Shown: positions 17,373 to 26,521, counted from the stretch's first letter. The stretch: 64,000 nt of DNA from an uncultured Paracoccaceae bacterium (GCA_951812615.1 CATOSU010000007.1:412680-476679), one strand, 5' to 3'. Made by a program: numbers and translations. The notes: generated by a model from the sequence alone, not told the origin.

Positions 17373-17725
17373 CCGCAACGGGCCCCGGCCCGGCGAGGCG
17401 CATCAGGACGGCAGCGCCGCAAAATTCGGCCGGGCAGCCTTGGCTCTATTGCCTGTGACACGCGAAGCTGCCGCACCGCCCGATCCTTGGCCTCTTGCTT
17501 GGTACGGGACATCCTGGAGCGACGGACGCCCAGCCGATCTATCACGACACGCCAGCGATTCCTGGGTATGATGACTGGCGCCAAATTCACGCATGATGAG
17601 GGCAGCGTGAGTGACAAAGCTTCCCAACCCGCGCTTATTTGCTATGCGAACAGGAAAGGAACACGCACGCATCCCCCGTATTTGCCTCAAAACGGCGCTA
17701 AAACTGTTGCTTCCGGGAAACAACT
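17373..17725. other. Non-coding stretch between the MttB-like gene and tRNA-Leu
   Basis: 353 bp with no convincing gene. Short frames on both strands run into the tRNA or the end of the MttB-like gene and show no family signature. The stretch lies immediately past the tRNA 3' end, a favourite integration point, but no integrase or repeated tRNA end is seen. Confidence 0.5.
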
Positions 17726-17811
17726 TGGTGCCCAAGGTGGGACTCGAACCCACACGCCCGTGAAGGCGGGGGATTTTGAATCCCCTGCGTCTACCATTCC
17801 GCCACTTGGGC
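17726..17811 (-). tRNA. tRNA-Leu(CAA)
   Basis: Read on the minus strand the 86-nt gene starts GCCCAAG and ends CTTGGGC-ACCA, giving a seven-base acceptor stem with an encoded CCA end. The anticodon loop is TTCAAAA between GGGGA and TCCCC, giving anticodon CAA. The long variable arm (CCGCCTTCACGGGCG region) and the T-arm GGGTTCGAGTCCC are those of a class II leucine tRNA. Confidence 0.97.
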
Positions 17812-17991
17812 CCGTATCGCCCGGACCGGTTTCACGGAACGGGCGGATACAGCGCAACCCGGATAGCGAAATGTGCGCGCCGCGACAACAGCAATTGTCA
17901 ACTACCCGCCGCAAGGCACCGGGCTCTCTTGACCTCCGCCGGCCTGCGTGATTTGGCCTGTCGCGCAATTCACCGCCACGGGCCAGCGCAA

Positions 17992-18570
17992 ATGATCCAA
18001 AGCCTCTATGACTGGACGATGCGTCTGGCCGACCATCCCCGCGCCCTCTGGGCACTGGCCCTGGTCGCTTTCATCGAAAGCTCGGTTTTTCCGATCCCGC
18101 CCGACGTTCTGATGATCCCGATGATCCTGGCCCGTCCGAGCCGCGCATGGCTGATTGCCACGGTGGCGCTGGTGGCCTCGGTGCTGGGCGGGCTGCTGGG
18201 CTATGCCATCGGTGCACTGGCCTTTGAAACCATCGGCCAGCCGATCCTTGCCGCCATGGGCAAGGCCGACGCGATGGCCGAGTTCAACACCCGGTTCAAT
18301 GATTTCGGCTTCTGGGCAGTGCTGACCGCGGGCATCACGCCCTTCCCCTACAAGGTGATCACCATCATGTCCGGCTGGACCGGCATGCCGCTGGCCACAT
18401 TCGTGGCCACCTCGATCCTCGCCCGGGCATTGCGGTTTTTCATCGTCGCCGGCTTGCTGCGGGCCTTCGGCGAACCCGTGCGCGATTTCATCGAAAACCG
18501 GCTGGGCCTTGTGTTCACCGCTTTTGTCGCCATTCTGATCGGCGGTTTCCTTCTGGTGAGATATCTTTGA
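17992..18570 (+). CDS. YqaA/DedA-family membrane protein
   Basis: 192-residue inner-membrane protein of the VTT/SNARE-associated (DedA/YqaA) family. The early FIESSVFPIPPDVLMIPM segment is the family hallmark (re-entrant loop with E and PIPPD), followed by hydrophobic segments and ITPFPYKVITIMSGW, typical of the YqaA branch. Family members are linked to lipid flipping and membrane homeostasis. The start at 17992 was chosen because the upstream frame crosses the tRNA gene. The stop overlaps the TTG start of the DsbB-like gene. Confidence 0.88.
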   Translation: MIQSLYDWTMRLADHPRALWALALVAFIESSVFPIPPDVLMIPMILARPSRAWLIATVALVASVLGGLLGYAIGALAFETIGQPILAAMGKADAMAEFNTRFNDFGFWAVLTAGITPFPYKVITIMSGWTGMPLATFVATSILARALRFFIVAGLLRAFGEPVRDFIENRLGLVFTAFVAILIGGFLLVRYL

Positions 18571-19034
18571 ACAAACGCAACCTGATCCTGCTCGCCCTTG
18601 CCGGCTCGGCGGCTATGCTGCTCGGAGCGCTGGCCTTTCAGCACATAGGCGGGTTGGCGCCGTGCAAGATGTGCATCTGGCAACGCTGGCCGCATGGCAT
18701 CGCGGTTGCCATCGGCCTGATCGCGCTGGCGGTTCCGGCCACGGTGCTGCTGCTGGCCGGGGCGCTGGCGGCGGCGGCCACCGGCGGCATCGGTATCTAT
18801 CACACCGGGGTCGAGCGCGGATGGTGGGACGGCCCCAACACCTGCACCTCGGGCGATATCTCGGACCTTTCGTCGGAACAGCTGCTGGAACAGATTATGG
18901 CCGCGCCGCTGGTCCGCTGTGACGAGGTGCCCTGGGAACTGCTGGGCCTGAGCATGGCCAGCTGGAACGCCGCCATCTCATTTGCGCTGGCCGGGCTTTG
19001 GCTCTTTGCGCTGGCAATGCCCCGTCGCGCTTAA
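18567..19034 (+). CDS. DsbB-like disulfide bond formation protein
   Basis: 155-residue inner-membrane protein with four hydrophobic segments. The periplasmic loops carry the two expected cysteine pairs: Cys33-Lys-Met-Cys36 and Cys93/Cys118. DsbB re-oxidises DsbA and passes electrons to quinone. It starts with TTG that overlaps the previous stop (TTGA), so translation is coupled to the YqaA-like gene. No DsbA is seen in the window. Confidence 0.88.
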   Translation: MNKRNLILLALAGSAAMLLGALAFQHIGGLAPCKMCIWQRWPHGIAVAIGLIALAVPATVLLLAGALAAAATGGIGIYHTGVERGWWDGPNTCTSGDISDLSSEQLLEQIMAAPLVRCDEVPWELLGLSMASWNAAISFALAGLWLFALAMPRRA

Positions 19035-19063
19035 AAAAACGCGGGAGGCGCCCCCCCACGTTT
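19031..19063 (-). terminator. Intrinsic terminator of the FAS1-RTX gene
   Basis: Read on the minus strand, a GC-rich hairpin closed by AAACG (19063-19059) and CGTTT (19041-19037) is followed by a run of seven T. It begins 19 bp past the FAS1-RTX stop. The same stem may also end transcripts of the convergent dsbB-like gene, whose stop touches it. Confidence 0.75.
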
Positions 19064-19081
19064 GAGCATTGATTACGACAC

Positions 19082-20653
19082 TCAGAAGATGAACTGATCT
19101 TCCATCAATTCCCCGCCTGTCGGGTTGTGCAGCATGATCGAGTTGCCGTCGCCGAGATCGATCGTCACATCCAGACCGCTGGTCGAAATGCTGTCTTCCA
19201 GCTCGTCGAAATCAGCAAAGCCGTAGGCGCTGATATCCAGAACGTCCTTGCCGACCTTGAAGTCGCTGATCTGGTCAACGCCGCTGTCCATGCCAAAAAC
19301 AAAGACGTCTTCGGCCTTGCCGCCGCGCAAGAGATCATCGCCGGACCCGCCATCGATCGTGTCGCGACCATCGCCGCCGTTCACGGTGTCGTCCTTGTCG
19401 CCACCCATGACATAGTCGGCCCCAGCGCCGCCACCGACGACGTCCTTGCCGGCACCGCCATCAATGATGTCGTTGCCTTTGTTGCCCTTCAGCTCGTCCC
19501 GGCCCTTGCCACCGAAAATGACGTCGTTGTCAGCCCCGCCAAAGATCGTGTCCTTGCCGGCATTGCCGTCTATCAGGTCATTGTCAGCGCCAAGGCGGAC
19601 CATCGAATCGCCATCATCGCCAATTATGAAGTCGACGTCGCCAGCCCCGCTGGACGGCAGGAGGTCTGCCGGTATCAGCACGCCGTCGATGACATGGACA
19701 ATGCCGTTGGACGCCTGAATGTCAGTCGCGACAATCGACGGGTCGCCCAGATCGGGCTCGGCATCGACCAGCATTGTGCCGTCCACGCCGATACTGCCGC
19801 CTTGCAGCGTCTCGATCTCGTCAGACGCCAGAACCTGGCTGGCCTGCAGCGATTCCCCGGCCACGTGGTAAGTGAGCACGTCGGTCAGCAATGACACGGC
19901 ATCGCCGCCGTTGAGTAGTGCGAGCGCCTCCACGAGATAGTTCCAGGCGCCTTCCTCGTCGCTGCCGTTAAAGCCGAGACTGTTGGCCAGCCCGATGAAC
20001 GCTGCATCGGTCGGGGCAAAGACGGTTGCGTCAAGCGCGTCGGACGCCAGTGTTTCAGCCAAACCGGCCGTTGTGACCGCGGCCAGCAGGATATCGAAAT
20101 CGCTGCCGTTGCTGTCAAACCCGTCACCGCTGCTGGCGACAATGTCGGTGATGCTCGACGCGTCGTTTCCGGGCAGATCGATCGACAGGAGAACCTTGTC
20201 GATGATGTGGACGACGCCGTTGCTGGCAACAACATCCAGCGTGGTCAGCAACGGGTCGATCAGGTCGGGCTCGTTGTCCACGAGGGTCGGCAGATCGTTG
20301 GTGATGATCGCCCCGTTCAGCGTGTCGATGGTGTCGCTTCCGGCGATATCACCGCGCAGCTGGGTGCCCGGGGACACGTGATAGAGCACGATATCAAGGA
20401 TGGTTTCAGCGTCGACATTTGCAACCAGGAATGCGGTGACCGCCCCAGTGTCGCCGGTGTCCCCGGCAAAGCCCAGATCCGCGGCCAGCTGGCCGAACGC
20501 GGCATTGGTCGGAGCGAAAACCGTCAGGTCGGCATCAGGCGCGTCCAGCGTCTCCACCAAGGTCGTATCGAGCGTGTCGTCCAGGTAGAGCAGAACATCG
20601 ACGAGGATCGCAAACTCCTCGTTTCCTGTTGCGATTTCTGTGATCGTGGCCAT
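19082..20653 (-). CDS. Secreted FAS1 (fasciclin) x2 - RTX repeat protein
   Basis: 523-residue acidic protein. Residues about 3-165 and 175-335 are two fasciclin domains, each with the TVFAPT(N/D)AAF box and the closing NG(V/I)VH(I/V)ID box. Residues about 345-460 are glycine/aspartate-rich RTX nonapeptides (for example GGADNDVIFGGKGRDEL), which bind calcium and fold outside the cell. The C-terminus (MEDQFIF) lacks a classic signal peptide partner at the N-terminus, as expected for type I secretion. FAS1 domains mediate adhesion, so a surface or matrix adhesin is likely. The start at 20653 follows an AGAGAGGGA site; no type I transporter is encoded nearby. Confidence 0.9.
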   Translation of the reverse strand: MATITEIATGNEEFAILVDVLLYLDDTLDTTLVETLDAPDADLTVFAPTNAAFGQLAADLGFAGDTGDTGAVTAFLVANVDAETILDIVLYHVSPGTQLRGDIAGSDTIDTLNGAIITNDLPTLVDNEPDLIDPLLTTLDVVASNGVVHIIDKVLLSIDLPGNDASSITDIVASSGDGFDSNGSDFDILLAAVTTAGLAETLASDALDATVFAPTDAAFIGLANSLGFNGSDEEGAWNYLVEALALLNGGDAVSLLTDVLTYHVAGESLQASQVLASDEIETLQGGSIGVDGTMLVDAEPDLGDPSIVATDIQASNGIVHVIDGVLIPADLLPSSGAGDVDFIIGDDGDSMVRLGADNDLIDGNAGKDTIFGGADNDVIFGGKGRDELKGNKGNDIIDGGAGKDVVGGGAGADYVMGGDKDDTVNGGDGRDTIDGGSGDDLLRGGKAEDVFVFGMDSGVDQISDFKVGKDVLDISAYGFADFDELEDSISTSGLDVTIDLGDGNSIMLHNPTGGELMEDQFIF

Positions 20654-20937
20654 GCAAGTTTTCCCTCTCTTGCCCTGCGTCATTCGTCAGCGCGGTGGTT
20701 GAACAATGCGGGGAGTACGGGGGCCGTTGCGGTTCAGATCACTAGTTTTCCCCAATTTGTACCGGGGCAGAGTTGTGTTCGATGAAACCGTCTGCTCAGA
20801 TCTAAAATATTGTTTTATAATATATTTTTCACACCCTCCTCGCGTCCAAACGAGCATTGGGTGGTGTTTCTCGAAAAGAAATCTCGGTAATCTACCCGTG
20901 AAATCTCACGGTTTTCGGCACCTCTTGGGCGGCAGAA
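20654..20937. other. AT-rich leader upstream of the FAS1-RTX gene
   Basis: 284 bp without a gene. The part around 20798-20838 is far more AT-rich than the surroundings and contains TATAAT-like hexamers on both strands. It probably carries the FAS1-RTX promoter with an upstream activating AT tract; no exact promoter is claimed. Confidence 0.4.
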
Positions 20938-21522
20938 TCAGGCGTCCAGTTCCGCATCCCAGTACAGGAAATCCATCCAGCTTTCGTGCAGGTGGTTCGG
21001 CGGGAACTTGCGACCGACATTGCGCAATTCTCCCGCGCCCGGCTGGCGCGGCGGCCGGCGCAGCGACATGCCCGCCCGGTGCAGGGATTTCGACCCCTTT
21101 TTCAGGTTGCAGGGCGAGCAGGCAGCCACCACGTTTTCCCAGCTGGTCACCCCGCCGGCCGATCGCGGCACGACATGGTCAAAGGTCAGATCCCCCTTGC
21201 GCCCGCAATATTGACAGCGGAATTCATCCCGCAAAAACAAATTGAAGCGCGTGAAGGCCACGCGCTTTCGGGGTCTGACATAGTCTTTCAGAACCACAAC
21301 CGACGGTATTCGGATCACCGTGCTGGGGCTGCGCACCACCTCGTCATATTCGGCCACGATGTCGACCCGGTCCAGCCACGCCGCCTTGATCGCCTCCTGC
21401 CATGGCCACAGCGACAGCGGGTAATAGGAAAGCGGCCGGTAATCGGCATTCAGCACCAGCGCCGGGTGCTGCTTCAGCGCCGAGGGCGCCCTGACAAATT
21501 CTGTCCTGAAATCTCCGTCCAT
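20938..21522 (-). CDS. HNH endonuclease family protein
   Basis: 194-residue HNH protein. The fold is visible in the middle: CQYCGRKG, then FDHVVPRSAGG, WENVVAACSPCN and LKKGSK, giving the two CxxC zinc pairs and the catalytic His. The N-terminal half (VLNADYRPLSYYPLSLWPWQ) is shared by a widespread stand-alone chromosomal group of bacterial HNH proteins whose role is not established. There is no methylase or toxin partner beside it, so a restriction role is unlikely. Confidence 0.88.
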   Translation of the reverse strand: MDGDFRTEFVRAPSALKQHPALVLNADYRPLSYYPLSLWPWQEAIKAAWLDRVDIVAEYDEVVRSPSTVIRIPSVVVLKDYVRPRKRVAFTRFNLFLRDEFRCQYCGRKGDLTFDHVVPRSAGGVTSWENVVAACSPCNLKKGSKSLHRAGMSLRRPPRQPGAGELRNVGRKFPPNHLHESWMDFLYWDAELDA

Positions 21523-21741
21523 CCCGAGTCCGTCCCTGCCCTGTCTGCCCGTTTTCTAGGCCGCAGGGCGGGGAACCCGCCCCGTCATGCCGATGACTAT
21601 ATATCGTGGCTGGCCACTGACAAGCCTTGAGTTGCCACCATATCTCGGGGTCGGGATACGCGGGTTCCATGACAGATCGGTGACAGTTATCCACAGGCAA
21701 CCCGCCTTGCACATTGCCCGTGCCTGGCCTACGGGCGGAGC

Positions 21742-22299
21742 ATGACTGTGCTGATCCGCTTCAACAAGCCCTTCGACGTGCTGCCACAGTTCACCGACCG
21801 CGGCACGCAGACGCCGCGGCGCACCCTGTCGGACTTCATCGATTGCCCCGGTGTCTACCCGGCGGGACGTCTTGACCGCGACAGCGAAGGTCTGATGCTG
21901 CTCACCGACAACGGCAGGCTGCAGACCCGCATCACCGATCCCGCCCACAAGATGGCCAAGATCTACTGGGTCCAGGTCGACGGCATCCCCGACCGCGCCG
22001 CGCTCACCGCGCTGCAAAACGGTGTCGACCTGAAGGATGGGCGCACCCGGCCCGCCGGAGCCGAGCCGATGGATGAACCGGCCACGTTGTGGCCCCGCAC
22101 CCCACCGATCCGGGCGCGCAAAACCGTGCCCGACAGCTGGATCCGCCTCACCCTGCGTGAAGGCCGCAACCGTCAGGTGCGGCGCATGACTGCCGCAGTG
22201 GGCTACCCCACGCTGCGCCTGATCCGCTGGCAGATCGGCGACTGGACACTCGACGGGCTCGCCCCCGGGGCATGGGAAACCCTCCCCGTAACCCGATGA
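21742..22299 (+). CDS. rluE: 23S rRNA pseudouridine synthase, RluE/RsuA-type
   Basis: 185-residue pseudouridine synthase of the RsuA family without an S4 domain, as in RluE, which modifies 23S rRNA U2457 in E. coli. The catalytic motif is [18 protein letters not shown] with the nucleophilic Asp; the later [11 protein letters not shown] is the second family motif. The start at 21742 gives a normal RluE N-terminus ([17 protein letters not shown]). The neighbour on the right is convergent, with hairpin repeats between them. Confidence 0.88.
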   Translation: MTVLIRFNKPFDVLPQFTDRGTQTPRRTLSDFIDCPGVYPAGRLDRDSEGLMLLTDNGRLQTRITDPAHKMAKIYWVQVDGIPDRAALTALQNGVDLKDGRTRPAGAEPMDEPATLWPRTPPIRARKTVPDSWIRLTLREGRNRQVRRMTAAVGYPTLRLIRWQIGDWTLDGLAPGAWETLPVTR

Positions 22300-22315
22300 A
22301 CAAGGCCCGGGCCGC

Positions 22316-22400
22316 CTTCATCTTTGGTCAAATACTCCGGGGTGAACTGACCCCGGCCGGGGTCAGGAGGGGCAGCGCCCCTCATCCCCCTCCGGACGGA
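22316..22400 (+). repeat. CTTC..TCAAATAC-type intergenic element, copy 1
   Basis: Starts CTTCATCTTTGGTCAAATAC and is followed by the GC-rich inverted repeats ACTGACCCCGGCCGGGGTCA and AGGGGCAGCGCCCCT. It is a diverged relative of the elements at 31518, 53677 and 53697. Confidence 0.55.
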
Positions 22401-22405
22401 GGGGG

Positions 22406-22452
22406 CCGTTTTCTTTCAAAGAAAACGGGCCGGAAACTTTCAAAGTTTCCGG
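22406..22452. repeat. Paired CTTTCAAAG-core hairpins, copy 1 (likely bidirectional terminator)
   Basis: Two adjacent perfect inverted repeats: CCGTTTTCTTT-C-AAAGAAAACGG (22406-22428) and CCGGAAACTTT-C-AAAGTTTCCGG (22430-22452), each with 11-bp arms and a single central C. They lie between the convergent rluE and cyclophilin genes. A second copy with the same core sits at 35079-35126, also between convergent genes. Confidence 0.8.
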
Positions 22453-22461
22453 CGCCCGCCC

Positions 22462-23016
22462 TCACTCGGTCACGGTGACCTTGCGCATCACGTCCGGCGC
22501 ACCGGTCACGGACCCGTTCTGTCCGGCGCCGCGCTTGATCGCATCGACCACGTCCATTCCGTCGGTGACACGGCCCACCACAGTGTACTGCCCGTTCAGG
22601 AAATGACCCGGCGCAAACATGATGAAGAACTGCGAATTGGCGCTGTCGGGGTTCTGCGACCGGGCCATGCCGACCACACCGCGGTCATAGGGCACATCCG
22701 AAAACTCAGCCTTCAGGTCGGGCCGTTCGGATCCGCCGCGCCCGGCCTTGCGCATCGAGAAACTGTCATCGGTGCTGTCGCCGAACTGTACATCGCCGGT
22801 CTGGGCCATGAACCCGTCGATCACCCGGTGAAACACAACGCCGTCATAGGCGCCCTCGCGGGCCAGCGCGGTGATCTGCGCGACATGGCCCGGGGCCACG
22901 TCCTCCAGCAGGTCGATGGTGATCACGCCGTTGGCTTCTCCCGCCACCTCGATCTGCAGACCGGTTGCGAATGCGGGACCGGCCAGCAGGGTCATCAGCA
23001 GGGCGAGCTTACGCAT
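22462..23016 (-). CDS. Peptidyl-prolyl cis-trans isomerase, exported cyclophilin
   Basis: 184-residue cyclophilin with a cleavable signal peptide (MRKLALLMTLLAGPAFA). The isomerase core shows FHRVIDGFMAQTGD, NSQFFIMF and LNGQYTVVGRV, with the catalytic Arg in FHRV. It would assist folding in the periplasm. Its start overlaps the end of the cytoplasmic cyclophilin gene by eight bases, so the two are co-translated. Sequence similarity between the two suggests a tandem duplication followed by gain of an export signal. Confidence 0.93.
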   Translation of the reverse strand: MRKLALLMTLLAGPAFATGLQIEVAGEANGVITIDLLEDVAPGHVAQITALAREGAYDGVVFHRVIDGFMAQTGDVQFGDSTDDSFSMRKAGRGGSERPDLKAEFSDVPYDRGVVGMARSQNPDSANSQFFIMFAPGHFLNGQYTVVGRVTDGMDVVDAIKRGAGQNGSVTGAPDVMRKVTVTE

Positions 23017-23515
23017 CCGCAGCCACCTTCACGCTGACCATGCGGTCGGGGCTCGCGGGCGGTTCGCCGCGGACAATGGCGTCCACATGCTCCATGCCTT
23101 CGATCACACGGCCATAGACTGTATACTGCCCGTTCAGGAAATGGTTGTCCTTGAAGTTGATGAAGAACTGCGAATTGGCGCTGTCGGGGTTCTGCGACCG
23201 GGCCGCGCCCAGCGTCCCGCGGTCATGCGGCAGCTTGGAAAACTCCGCCGGAAGGTTGGGATAGTCCGACCCGCCCGTGCCCGCCATGCGGATGTTGAAC
23301 CCGGCTTCCATGTTGCCGTTCTGGACATCGCCGGTCTGGGCCATGAACCCGTCGATCACCCGGTGGAAACAGACATTGTCATACGCCCCGTCGCGGGCCA
23401 GCTGTTTCATCCGGGCACTGTGTTCGGGCGCCACGTCCGCGAGGAGCTCGATGACGACGGTGCCGTCCTTGAGTTCCATCAGGATGGTGTTTTCGGGGTC
23501 TTTGATCTCGGCCAT
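23009..23515 (-). CDS. ppiB: Peptidyl-prolyl cis-trans isomerase, cytoplasmic cyclophilin
   Basis: 168-residue cyclophilin without signal peptide. Core motifs FHRVIDGFMAQTGD, NSQFFINF and LNGQYTVYGRV are complete. It is divergent from pgk, an arrangement I recall from other Rhodobacterales. It ends inside the start region of the exported cyclophilin gene. Confidence 0.93.
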   Translation of the reverse strand: MAEIKDPENTILMELKDGTVVIELLADVAPEHSARMKQLARDGAYDNVCFHRVIDGFMAQTGDVQNGNMEAGFNIRMAGTGGSDYPNLPAEFSKLPHDRGTLGAARSQNPDSANSQFFINFKDNHFLNGQYTVYGRVIEGMEHVDAIVRGEPPASPDRMVSVKVAADA

Positions 23516-23647
23516 CGGGCCCTCCGTTCATCAAGCATTGCCGCGATACCTAAGCCCGCCGGACAGGATTGCCAAGTGACGCATTGACGGAGCGCGATTT
23601 AGCGGGGAAAGAGCCACCGGACGGGAATTCGCGACAGGAGCAGGCAA

Positions 23648-24841
23648 ATGGACTGGAAAACGCTGGACGACATGGAACTTGCTGGCAAGCGGGTGCTGGT
23701 GCGCGTGGACATCAACGTGCCGGTCGAAAACGGCGCTGTCACGGACGACACGCGGATCCGCCGCGTGGCCCCGACGGTCGCCGACATTCTCAGCGCGGGC
23801 GGGACGCCCGTTCTGCTGGCCCATTTCGGCCGGCCCAAGGGACAGGTGGTGCCCGAGATGTCGCTGCAGCCGCTGGTCCCGGCGCTGGAGGCGGCATTTG
23901 GCACGCCGGTCGTTTTCTGTGCCGACTGCCGCGGTCCGGCCGCCGAGGCCGCCATCGGGGCCGCCGCCGCAGGCGCCGTTGTGCTTCTGGAAAACACCCG
24001 CTTTCACCCCGGCGAGGAAAAGAACGACCCGGGCCTGGCTGCCGAGATGGCCGCGCTGGGCGACATCTATTGCAACGATGCCTTTTCCGCCGCGCACCGG
24101 GCCCATGCCTCGACCGAGGCGCTGGCACGGCTGCTGCCGGCCTGTGCCGGCCGGCTGATGCAGGCCGAGCTCAGCGCGCTGGAAGCCGCGCTCGGCACGC
24201 CTGACCGGCCGGTGGTGGCTGTGGTCGGCGGGGCCAAGGTTTCGACCAAGCTCGACCTGCTCGGAAACCTCGTGGAAAAGGTCGACACGCTGGTGATCGG
24301 CGGCGGCATGGCCAACACGTTCCTTGCGGCACAGGGCATCGACGTGGGCAAATCGCTGTGCGAACACGACATGGCCGGCACCGCCCGCGAGATCCTGGGC
24401 AAGGCCGACGCCGCCGGCTGCACGATCCTGCTGCCGGTCGATATCGTTGTAGCGCGCGAATTCCGGGCCGGAGCCGAAAACGAAACGCTGCTGGCCGCGG
24501 ATTGCCCGGCGGACGCGATGATCCTCGATGCCGGGCCAAAAACAGTTGCCCGCGTCGCCGACATTTTCGAAGACGCCCGCACGCTGATCTGGAACGGCCC
24601 GATGGGCGCGTTCGAAATCGAACCGTTCGACGCTGCAACGAATGCCGCGGCGCAGGAGGCCGCGCAGCGCACCCGCGCCGGGACGCTGACCTCGGTCGCC
24701 GGCGGCGGTGATACGGTCGCCGCGCTGAACAAGGCCGGCGCGGCAGGGGATTTCACCTATATCTCCACCGCAGGCGGCGCGTTCCTGGAATGGATGGAAG
24801 GCAAAACGCTGCCGGGGGTGGCCGCGCTGAAACCGGCCTGA
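23648..24841 (+). CDS. pgk: Phosphoglycerate kinase
   Basis: 397-residue glycolytic kinase that makes ATP from 1,3-bisphosphoglycerate. The N-terminal [14 protein letters not shown] and THFGRPKG-like LAHFGRPKG segments and the C-terminal [11 protein letters not shown] nucleotide loop are complete; length is normal. A GGAG-containing ribosome site precedes ATG 23648. A cyclophilin pair is divergent upstream. Confidence 0.97.
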   Translation: MDWKTLDDMELAGKRVLVRVDINVPVENGAVTDDTRIRRVAPTVADILSAGGTPVLLAHFGRPKGQVVPEMSLQPLVPALEAAFGTPVVFCADCRGPAAEAAIGAAAAGAVVLLENTRFHPGEEKNDPGLAAEMAALGDIYCNDAFSAAHRAHASTEALARLLPACAGRLMQAELSALEAALGTPDRPVVAVVGGAKVSTKLDLLGNLVEKVDTLVIGGGMANTFLAAQGIDVGKSLCEHDMAGTAREILGKADAAGCTILLPVDIVVAREFRAGAENETLLAADCPADAMILDAGPKTVARVADIFEDARTLIWNGPMGAFEIEPFDAATNAAAQEAAQRTRAGTLTSVAGGGDTVAALNKAGAAGDFTYISTAGGAFLEWMEGKTLPGVAALKPA

Positions 24842-24946
24842 CCGGCGGACGTTGCACCCGGTTGAAAACCGAAGGGATGAGGACAGGGGCAGAGAATCGG
24901 GCTATCGTAACCCCGCCCCATTATCTGCCAGAAGGACCTGCCGACC

Positions 24947-26521
24947 GTGTTTATCCCCCGACTGCGCCCGGCGCTTTTCGGCCTTGTGCTCGCCCTGCCT
25001 GTTCAGCCTGCGATTGCCCAGGACCGGCCCGGCTTTTTCGACGTCTTCAATTTCGAAACCATCACCACCAGCCTGATGCACACGCTGATGAGCACGGCGC
25101 GGGTGTTTGCCGATATCCGCTATGGCCAGATCAGCTTTGATCCGCTGGCCTCACGGCTGACACTGCTGGATCTGGATGTGCGCCCGCACCTGCCGGGCTA
25201 TCCGCCCGACGCCTGCACGGTCACCGCGGCGCGGGCCACGATTTCCGGGCAACCGCTGGATCGTCCGGATGCCTCACGCCTGCGTATTGCGATGGACGAT
25301 CTGGATGTCAGCATGGGGTGCCTGCCCCCCGAAGCCCGCGGCATGGTCTACGGTGTCGGGCTGCAGCGCATCGCCCTGCCCCGGTTCGATCTCGGGCTTC
25401 GGTATGACTATGCCTCCGGCGGGATGACGGCCGAGCTTTCGGCCGATGTGGATCAGATCGCCGCGGTCGAAGTGCAGATGGACGCGGACTATGTCAGTTT
25501 CCGCATGGATCCCGAGACCGAGGAACCGCGGCTGGCACTGGACCTGAACGCGGCACATCTGACAATCGACGATCGTGGTGGATGGAAAATGGCCACGCGG
25601 GTGATGCCGCCCGATCTCCAGTCGCCCGAGGCCCTGCAACAGATTGTTGCCGGCGCGGTCGCCGGTGCTCTGAGTGAAGCGAACGGGGTAAATGCCCCGC
25701 AACTGTCCGAGGAACAGCAGCGTTTCGCCGCCGAAGCCGGTGCGCTGGCCGCCGCCGTGGCACAGGGCAGCCGGCGTGTTGTTCTGGCCACCGACATCGC
25801 CGACGCGCCGTTCCGCATCGACGAAGACAGCACCGTCGAGTTCCAGCCGCTGTTCGACGCGCTGGCCCCTATGCTGAGCGGTCATGCGCCACGCCTTGAT
25901 GCCGTGATCCCGATTGCCACGCTTCAGACCGCCCTCAACAGCGAAGACCTGCCGGCCAATGCGCGCGAGCTGGGCCAGGCGATGCTGACCGGCATCGGCA
26001 CACCCCGGAACGTGGCCAGCGGGCTGAAACTTCTGGCGCGGGCCTCGCGCAACGGCGACGCCGGGGCCGCCTTCCTGATTGCCGAGGCGCTGGCCGACAG
26101 CGACCCCGAAACCGCCTATGGTCACGCGATGCGGGCGGCAGCGAACAACGTGCCCGGCGCTCTCGCCGTGCTCGACCGGGCCGAACGCGGCACCGGATAT
26201 GAAAAGATGATCGCGCTGCAGAACGACGCCACGGCCAGCGGCCCGGACGAAACGCTCTATTCCTCCGTCCTGCAGATGCGGCGGACAGCGCGGGCCTATC
26301 TGAACGGCACCGGGCGCTACCGGTCGTACCGGGCGGCCTATTACTGGGCCTCGATGGCGGCGGCGGCCGGCGATGCTTCGGGCGCGGCCATGCGCGACGA
26401 GATCGAGGAGCTGATGCGTATGCGCGGTGACAAAGACGCCTGGGCCAGCGAGACTGCCAGCCTTGAAAACGGCGTGCTGCGCGACTGGATCAACAAGGAC
26501 CTGCCGGGGCGGCTGCAATAG
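24947..26521 (+). CDS. Exported protein of unknown function with C-terminal Sel1-like repeats
   Basis: 524 residues, start GTG at 24947, with a signal peptide (LRPALFGLVLALPVQPAIAQ). The middle (residues about 30-330) is built of beta-strand-rich stretches with no family I can name; it contains several LDLDV/DDLDV acidic turns. The C-terminal part (about 345-490) is helical with alanine-rich repeats such as AFLIAEALADSDPETAYGHA and RAAYYWASMAAAAGDASGAA, typical of Sel1-like/TPR repeats used for protein contacts. It sits between pgk and the class I aldolase gene on the same strand but with its own leader, so a functional link to glycolysis is not shown. Confidence 0.75.
   Translation: MFIPRLRPALFGLVLALPVQPAIAQDRPGFFDVFNFETITTSLMHTLMSTARVFADIRYGQISFDPLASRLTLLDLDVRPHLPGYPPDACTVTAARATISGQPLDRPDASRLRIAMDDLDVSMGCLPPEARGMVYGVGLQRIALPRFDLGLRYDYASGGMTAELSADVDQIAAVEVQMDADYVSFRMDPETEEPRLALDLNAAHLTIDDRGGWKMATRVMPPDLQSPEALQQIVAGAVAGALSEANGVNAPQLSEEQQRFAAEAGALAAAVAQGSRRVVLATDIADAPFRIDEDSTVEFQPLFDALAPMLSGHAPRLDAVIPIATLQTALNSEDLPANARELGQAMLTGIGTPRNVASGLKLLARASRNGDAGAAFLIAEALADSDPETAYGHAMRAAANNVPGALAVLDRAERGTGYEKMIALQNDATASGPDETLYSSVLQMRRTARAYLNGTGRYRSYRAAYYWASMAAAAGDASGAAMRDEIEELMRMRGDKDAWASETASLENGVLRDWINKDLPGRLQ

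Noticed and set aside
17373..17811. Integrated element at tRNA-Leu
   Set aside because: No integrase, no duplicated tRNA end and housekeeping-type genes on the right side; nothing beyond the tRNA itself supports an attachment site.
17487..17951. Open frame of 154 codons across the tRNA gene
   Set aside because: It contains the RTHTPVKAGDFESPAST peptide that arises from translating a leucine tRNA antisense; it is an artefact, not a gene.
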